DNA of 17,229 nucleotides from Candidatus Moranbacteria bacterium GW2011_GWE1_49_15 (lineage in GTDB: Bacteria > Patescibacteriota > Minisyncoccia > Moranbacterales > GWC2-37-73): assembly GCA_001003855.1 (NCBI GenBank), contig LCPX01000017.1, forward strand, positions 1-17,229, read 5' to 3'. The notes beneath the pieces were generated by a model. It ran no database searches and was not told the DNA's origin. It saw nothing but the letters and a program-made list of their open reading frames with translations. Positions 13,361 through 17,229 of the stretch are shown here, in pieces; position 1 is the first letter of the stretch, and every line of letters starts with the position of its first letter. Both the position numbers and the translations under genes were made by a program.

Positions 13361-14092
13361 CTATGCTTCTTTTTTCACTATCTTATTGAAATACAGACTG
13401 ATATCGCTGATCCATTTGTTCGCGGCAGCTTGTCCTCCGGTAGCGGCGCAGCTGGAACCGCATTTCCAAACGACCATTTTTGAAGGAGTAGTAAGATTTT
13501 TGTTGACCAATTGTTCGATTCTTCTTCCGATCACATTGACCGCTTCCTCGGGAGTCGCGAAACATCCGTGTCCCATAGCGACGCCTTTTTCTCCCGCCCC
13601 CTTATAACCCCAATAATTATAACAATCCTGACCGTTTAGCGTGGGGACCCTTTTGCCCCAATTGCTTTCCTTCTTGGCTATCCCGATGATAAATGCCGCC
13701 ACCGTCCTATCTTTTTCCGCTATAAAAGGGACCATCTCCTTGATCGGATGATTTCCTACTATCGCATAAAGTTCTTTTTCGAACTCGTCATTCTTTTTTT
13801 GGAAAATACCTTTGGGTTTCCTGATTTCCTTCGCCGGAGTGTATTTCAAATCATCAGTCGATTCCACCGCAAGTCCGCCATACCCGGCAAACAGCCTGAG
13901 GCCGTTACCGGTCTCAATTTTCCGTTCCTCCTGCGCTTGGGCATAAAAGGAAGGTTGCGAGTAAACAAAATAAGAACTGGCCGCTATGGCCAAAACCACT
14001 ACCGAAAACGGAAGATGGCGCTTTTTGAATATCTTGCCTGCCAGTTCTTCGCCCTTCAAAACCCATTCCACGATTCGCGGAAATTTACCCAT
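13361..14092 (-). CDS. Lysozyme-like (glucosaminidase-type) membrane-anchored protein, paralogue 1
   Basis: 243 residues. One transmembrane helix (about 28-46) follows a basic N-terminus, so the C-terminal domain is outside. Residues 114-240 form a compact domain seen again in the neighbour at 14292-15356: PIKEMVPFIAEKDRTVAAFI (116-135), GIAKKESNWGKRVPTLNGQD (137-156), YNYWGYKG, VVWKCGSSC and TGGQAAANKWISD. E142 in KKESNWG is the likely catalytic acid, as in lytic transglycosylase/glucosaminidase-type folds. Four cysteines (C157, C177, C211, C215) are conserved in both copies and could form two disulfides. The role is probably cutting peptidoglycan glycan strands during growth or division. 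The exact family is uncertain (GH73-like or SLT-like). It has its own promoter (14215-14244), a leader of about 115 bases and its own terminator, so it is probably monocistronic. Confidence 0.8.
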   Translation of the reverse strand: MGKFPRIVEWVLKGEELAGKIFKKRHLPFSVVVLAIAASSYFVYSQPSFYAQAQEERKIETGNGLRLFAGYGGLAVESTDDLKYTPAKEIRKPKGIFQKKNDEFEKELYAIVGNHPIKEMVPFIAEKDRTVAAFIIGIAKKESNWGKRVPTLNGQDCYNYWGYKGAGEKGVAMGHGCFATPEEAVNVIGRRIEQLVNKNLTTPSKMVVWKCGSSCAATGGQAAANKWISDISLYFNKIVKKEA

Positions 14093-14214
14093 AATTTGAT
14101 ACTACTGATTAACCGCCTGACGGCGCCACACCCCTTTTTCTGCGGATTTTCTAATACAACATATCCGCTCCTTTATTCCCTCTTTTCACGCCCTCTTTCA
14201 AGCACGCAAGATCC

Positions 14215-14244
14215 ATCCTAGCATGAATCAGACCCGAAAGTCAA
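14215..14244 (-). promoter_or_regulatory. Promoter of the 243-residue lysozyme-like gene
   Basis: Minus strand: -35 TTGACT (14244-14239), 18-base spacer, extended -10 TGCTAGGAT (14223-14215). Predicted start is near 14208, so the transcript has a leader of about 115 bases before ATG 14092. I see no known riboswitch in that leader, only a short CGCC-TGAC-GGCG hairpin near 14113-14124. Confidence 0.6.
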
Positions 14245-14245
14245 C

Positions 14246-14272
14246 AAAAAAACAGGATATTTCCTGTTTTTT
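14246..14272 (-). terminator. Intrinsic terminator after the 354-residue lysozyme-like gene
   Basis: AAAAAAACAGGA, loop TATT, TCCTGTTTTTT: on the minus strand a stem with a long T run, 19 bases after the stop at 14292. The next promoter begins only two bases beyond it. Confidence 0.8.
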
Positions 14273-14291
14273 GGCTTATTTGAGATGTTTT

Positions 14292-15356
14292 TCAGTAGCT
14301 GAGTTTTTTGAAGTATCCGTTTACGTCACTGATCCATTTGTTGGCAGCGGCCTGCCCTCCCGTCACGGAGCAATCCGAGCCGCATTTCCAGATGACCATT
14401 TTTTCCGGGGTGTCCAACTCCTTGTTTTCGACCAGATATTGCAATCTCTTCGCCACCGTGTCCACCGCATCCTTCCTGCTGTTGAAGCAAGTATGTCCGC
14501 CCGTACCCATGAGCTTTCTTATTCCCCTATATCCCCAGTAATTGTAGCAATCCTGGCCGTTGAGAACCGGAACCCTTTTACCCCAATTGCTTTCCTTCTT
14601 GGCTATCCCTATGAGGAACGCGGCCACGATCCTGTCTTTTTTCGCGATATAGGGGACCATCTCTTCAATCGGGTACCCTTTGACCATTGCCCTGATTTCC
14701 TTTTCCAAATCCTCCTTTTTGCTATCCCCCATGTCCTCGATGAAATGCCTGGTGTATCTCTCGCCTTCATCCTCGACCACCCTGACATCCCCCATTTCAA
14801 AAGATCCTATGCTTCTCTCGATCCCAACCTCACCGGCCGCGCCCGCTTTGGCGGCTACTTCCTCGGCCTCCGCACCCTGCCCAAGATATCTATAAATCAT
14901 AGTCATCGAGAACATGCCGAAAAGGATCGCCCCGACGATAGAAAGGTTCCACAGCCTGACCACGGTAAGCTGCCCGACGACGCTCCTCGAAGCATCGGCC
15001 ATGTCTTCCTGCAGATAGGCGTATCTCTTTTTGAATTGCTCAAACAAGGCGCTCCCCTGCTCAGGCGAATAGCGTGAATAATTCCTGACTATCCTCGCAC
15101 TCAGACTGTCCCATTTTCCGGTTTTCCTATCAAGTTCCGAGCCCCTCCCGATAAGCCTGGCCTCGCGAGGAGTGATGTACAGTTTGGAATCTTCCGTATA
15201 AAAAGAATCCGTGATCCTTCCCTTGGAGACAAGCACGGCCCTGTTCCTCCGGATTTTCAAGCAAAAATCCGCAAAGCCATCCGGGCCCTGGAGGTCCGCA
15301 TGGCTTTTGAAATTCCACCTGGAAGATTGTTCCTTTCTTTTTTTGGCAAGATCCAT
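14292..15356 (-). CDS. Lysozyme-like protein with N-terminal cytoplasmic domain, paralogue 2
   Basis: 354 residues in three parts. Residues 1-130 are charged and lack a signal peptide, so by the positive-inside rule they stay in the cytoplasm; I do not recognise the domain (it contains LYITPREARLIGRGSELDRK at 59-78). A transmembrane helix spans about 134-157, then an acidic linker. Residues 228-352 are the same extracytoplasmic domain as in the gene at 13361-14092: YPIEEMVPYIAKKDRIVAAF, KKESNWGKRVPVLNGQDCYN with E255 as likely catalytic acid, WKCGSDC and TGGQAAANKWISDV. C270, C290, C325 and C329 match the four cysteines of the paralogue. The probable job is peptidoglycan cleavage, with the cytoplasmic part possibly receiving an internal signal. 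It follows the thioredoxin-fold gene by 19 bases and is the last gene of the lgt unit. Confidence 0.78.
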   Translation of the reverse strand: MDLAKKRKEQSSRWNFKSHADLQGPDGFADFCLKIRRNRAVLVSKGRITDSFYTEDSKLYITPREARLIGRGSELDRKTGKWDSLSARIVRNYSRYSPEQGSALFEQFKKRYAYLQEDMADASRSVVGQLTVVRLWNLSIVGAILFGMFSMTMIYRYLGQGAEAEEVAAKAGAAGEVGIERSIGSFEMGDVRVVEDEGERYTRHFIEDMGDSKKEDLEKEIRAMVKGYPIEEMVPYIAKKDRIVAAFLIGIAKKESNWGKRVPVLNGQDCYNYWGYRGIRKLMGTGGHTCFNSRKDAVDTVAKRLQYLVENKELDTPEKMVIWKCGSDCSVTGGQAAANKWISDVNGYFKKLSY

Positions 15357-15375
15357 CTGGCACGGAATATCTTTA

Positions 15376-15792
15376 TTATTTTATGCCCGCTTCTTTCTTG
15401 AAAAACTCCATTATCTCCTCTTCTCCCACGAAGCATTTTCCTCCCGCATACAGGAACGGGATCCCGGTTTCTTTCTCGCTCAAACCGCACTCTTTGGCCC
15501 GCATATCCATCTCCCTGGAATTTTCGGTGTTGGGCATGACTTCTTTTTTGGAGAAAACCACTTTCTCCTCGATTTTATTCTCATCGAAGAATTTCTGCAC
15601 ATTCATACTGAATGAACTTGCGCGGCTATAATAATAGGTTATCCCGGACTCCTCGGTACCGTCCAATTTTTCAGCCACAGGCGCTTCCAATCTGGGAGTA
15701 CTCCTGATTCCCCAGAAAATCATGACGGCCACGATTACGGTAACCACCGCCACCAAAGAATACAGCTTTTTGTTTTTCATTTTTTTCAACAT
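15376..15792 (-). CDS. Membrane-anchored thioredoxin-fold protein lacking the CxxC pair
   Basis: 138 residues. Transmembrane helix about 10-28 after a lysine-rich start, so the domain faces outside. Residues 50-136 follow the glutaredoxin/thioredoxin pattern: ITYYYSRASSFSMNVQKFFD (51-70) for strand, active-site loop and first helix, then ENKIEEKVVF, and GIPFLYAGGKCFVGEEEIME (110-129) with the cis-proline P112. Where relatives carry C-x-x-C (Y-x-x-x-C-x-x-C-x-N-V-x-K-F), this protein has S59-S-F-S62, so it cannot act as a normal dithiol oxidoreductase. C102 and C120 remain; C120 sits in the GGKCFVG hairpin. It lies between lgt (9-base gap) and the cysteine-containing lysozyme-like gene (19-base gap). 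A chaperone or binding role is a guess. Fold is well supported; function unknown. Confidence 0.75.
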   Translation of the reverse strand: MLKKMKNKKLYSLVAVVTVIVAVMIFWGIRSTPRLEAPVAEKLDGTEESGITYYYSRASSFSMNVQKFFDENKIEEKVVFSKKEVMPNTENSREMDMRAKECGLSEKETGIPFLYAGGKCFVGEEEIMEFFKKEAGIK

Positions 15793-15801
15793 AAAAAAGT
15801 A

Positions 15802-16668
15802 TTATGATTTCTTCTTCCCAATTATACCATTTTTGCGTTTTCTTTGAAAGTACAAAATCATCCCCGCCAAAAACATGCACAACGAAAGTGTTTGCCCCAT
15901 GGTCAAGACGCCTAAAACCAAGCCTGCTTGGGCGTCAGGAGACCTCAAAAATTCGAGCGCAAACCTGACAGCCGCATATCCCACCAGGTAGAGGGACAAC
16001 ATCTGCCCGCTGAAAACCATCTTGTTCCTCCAAATCCAGAGCGCTGAAAACAGGAAGAGCCCTTCGAAAAACGCTTCATACAATTGTGACGGGTGCCTGA
16101 GAAAACCGTCACCGCCAAAATACATCCCGAAAAAAGAATCCGTCGCTCTTCCGACAAGCTCCCCGTTCATGAAATTCCCCAGACGTCCGAAAAAATATGC
16201 CCCTGCGGCGGCGGGAACCAGAAAATCCGCGACCCTCCAAAGATCCACATCTTTTTTTCTAAGAAAAAAATAGAGTGAGAGGGCTATTCCCAACAAAGCC
16301 CCATGGTAACTCATGCCGTATATACCGACGAATTCTCCGCTTACTCTGTCCCATGGCGAGATGATAGCCATAGGATTTCGCAGAAAATAACCAAGATCAT
16401 AGAACAAGACGTAACCGATCCTCCCCCCTAGAAGCATCCCCCAAAAAGAAACCAGGAAAATGTCCGCCAAGAAAGAGCAGGAAAAAACGTCCTTTTCTCC
16501 CAAACCGGCCTTTTCCGCCTCCCCTTTTCCGATCCTCCAACAAAGCAGCGCGAACGCCGCCAAAAAAGCCGCCACGTATCCCAAGGCATACCACCTTATC
16601 GAAAGGGATCCGATTGAAAAAGCGATCGGATCCACGAATTGAGGCAAATATTTATAGAAGTCTGGCAT
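15802..16668 (-). CDS. lgt: Phosphatidylglycerol--prolipoprotein diacylglyceryl transferase
   Basis: Integral membrane enzyme that moves diacylglycerol from phosphatidylglycerol to the lipobox cysteine of prolipoproteins, the first step of lipoprotein maturation. 288 residues, about seven transmembrane segments. Conserved parts: SIRWYALGY (23-31), GGRIGYVLFY (81-90), GMSYHGALLG (118-127) with H122 equal to E. coli H103, GRLGNFMNGELVGRATD (161-177) with R162 and N165 equal to R143 and N146 and G173 equal to G154, RHPSQLYEAFFEG (191-203), and R235/E239 in RFALEFLR equal to R239/E243. All essential residues are present. The neighbours in this window show no lipobox, so its substrates are elsewhere. 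It follows the permease gene by 15 bases and precedes the thioredoxin-fold gene by 9. Confidence 0.96.
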   Translation of the reverse strand: MPDFYKYLPQFVDPIAFSIGSLSIRWYALGYVAAFLAAFALLCWRIGKGEAEKAGLGEKDVFSCSFLADIFLVSFWGMLLGGRIGYVLFYDLGYFLRNPMAIISPWDRVSGEFVGIYGMSYHGALLGIALSLYFFLRKKDVDLWRVADFLVPAAAGAYFFGRLGNFMNGELVGRATDSFFGMYFGGDGFLRHPSQLYEAFFEGLFLFSALWIWRNKMVFSGQMLSLYLVGYAAVRFALEFLRSPDAQAGLVLGVLTMGQTLSLCMFLAGMILYFQRKRKNGIIGKKKS

Positions 16669-16683
16669 TCTTTGACGGGATTC

Positions 16684-17229
16684 CTAGGCGTTGAAGCTTT
16701 TCAATTGCTTTTTGAATTCAACGGCGTAAATATCCCAAAGAGAAAGAAAAAGGGCGACTATGATTGGTCCTATGATGAAACCTAGAAATCCGAAAAGGGC
16801 TATGCCTCCGAGCGTGGCGAAAAAAACTATCAAGGGATGCATTTGCGTATCTTTGCCGACCAGCTCAGGACGCAAAACATTGTCGATAAGCGAAATAATG
16901 AGCAAGCCGACGGTCAAAATAAAGATTCCCTGCCAGATGTTGCCGAGCAAAAGCAAGATGATTCCGGCCGGAAACCAGATTATGCTGGATCCGAACATGG
17001 GGATCAACGAAAGGATCATCATCACGACCGCCCAGATGGTCGCCGAGGGCACGCCTGCTATCGCGAAAGCCAGCCCGCCGATGAATCCCTGGATGAAGGC
17101 CACCACCAAAGTTCCCTTGATGGCCGCCCTGCTTATGGAGACGAATTTTTCAATGAGAAGCTTCTCGTGGGAATCTCGCAAAGGACTCAGCCGCATGATT
17201 TTCTTGACAACCTCCTTGCCATGGACCAA
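16684..17229 (-). CDS. AI-2E family transporter (PerM/UPF0118), 5' end outside window
   Basis: C-terminal part of a polytopic membrane protein; the frame stays open to the right edge, so the start and N-terminal half are missing and the first Met seen is internal. Visible are amphipathic and membrane segments starting about IKGTLVVAFIQGFIGGLAFA, then VPSATIWAVVMMILSLIPMFG, shown here as the conserved P-x-x-x-x-W and L-I-P-x-x-G positions. The family signature follows: IDNVLRPELVGKDTQMHPLI, then FFATLGGIALFGFLGFIIGP, near the C-terminus. The family is named for proposed autoinducer-2 export, but many members have other or unknown substrates, including Na+/H+ exchange, so no quorum-sensing role is implied. 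It ends with TAG 15 bases before lgt and is probably the first visible gene of the lgt unit. Confidence 0.9.
   Translation of the reverse strand: MVHGKEVVKKIMRLSPLRDSHEKLLIEKFVSISRAAIKGTLVVAFIQGFIGGLAFAIAGVPSATIWAVVMMILSLIPMFGSSIIWFPAGIILLLLGNIWQGIFILTVGLLIISLIDNVLRPELVGKDTQMHPLIVFFATLGGIALFGFLGFIIGPIIVALFLSLWDIYAVEFKKQLKSFNA

Noticed and set aside
14151..14216. 21-codon minus-strand frame in the leader of the 243-residue lysozyme-like gene
   Set aside because: Its ATG overlaps the -10 box, so the predicted transcript begins after it; no sign of a leader peptide remains.

Overview
The window looks like chromosomal DNA of a Patescibacteria (Candidate Phyla Radiation) bacterium, probably of the Parcubacteria group. 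This is inferred from the style of the proteins (short housekeeping proteins, single-pass surface proteins, Ig/thrombospondin type 3 surface protein, lysozyme-like proteins with the ESNWGKR motif), short intergenic gaps and the almost complete lack of Shine-Dalgarno sequences. No 16S gene is present to prove it. TGA acts as a stop (ends of trhP and the L,D-transpeptidase gene), so this is not a Gracilibacteria/Absconditabacteria code-25 genome. I see no mobile element, CRISPR array, tRNA gene or rRNA gene.

Layout. (1) Positions 1-2694, minus strand: 5' part of a leucyl aminopeptidase gene (pepA, runs off the left edge), a U32-family gene (trhP-like) and a stand-alone CheY-like receiver gene. 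(2) Positions 2843-5067, plus strand: a translation block made of smpB, the tmRNA gene ssrA, infC, rpmI and rplT. The receiver gene and smpB diverge from a 148-base region with a promoter on each strand. (3) Positions 5090-5117: a terminator that works in both directions and separates rplT from everything to its right. (4) Positions 5141-17229, all minus strand: twelve track-visible genes plus one 34-codon gene, mostly for the cell envelope. In transcription order these are an AI-2E/PerM-type permease (5' end outside the window), lgt, a thioredoxin-fold membrane protein without its cysteines, two tandem lysozyme-like proteins, an EamA transporter, a membrane-anchored glycoside hydrolase-like protein, an L,D-transpeptidase, a SpoU methyltransferase, a thrombospondin type 3/Ig surface protein, a sensor histidine kinase, an HAD phosphatase, the 34-residue membrane microprotein and a VanZ-like protein.

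How the genes fit together. The plus-strand block supplies ribosome rescue (SmpB and tmRNA) and initiation/50S assembly (IF3, bL35, bL20). The right-hand block deals with making, cutting and crosslinking peptidoglycan, with lipoprotein maturation and with surface display. Terminator and promoter signals split it into at least three units: 17229-14247, 14244-13315 and about 13296-5090. The last one has no visible internal terminator and several tight or overlapping junctions (SpoU/L,D-transpeptidase by 1 base, histidine kinase/surface protein by 20 bases).

The points most worth a second look are the thioredoxin-fold protein with Ser-x-x-Ser instead of Cys-x-x-Cys, the 24-residue tmRNA tag ending in VLA, a palindromic repeat inserted in frame inside trhP and flanked by short direct repeats, a 34-residue membrane microprotein, a 21-base identical leader in front of two exported-protein genes, and signs of leaderless or non-Shine-Dalgarno translation throughout.
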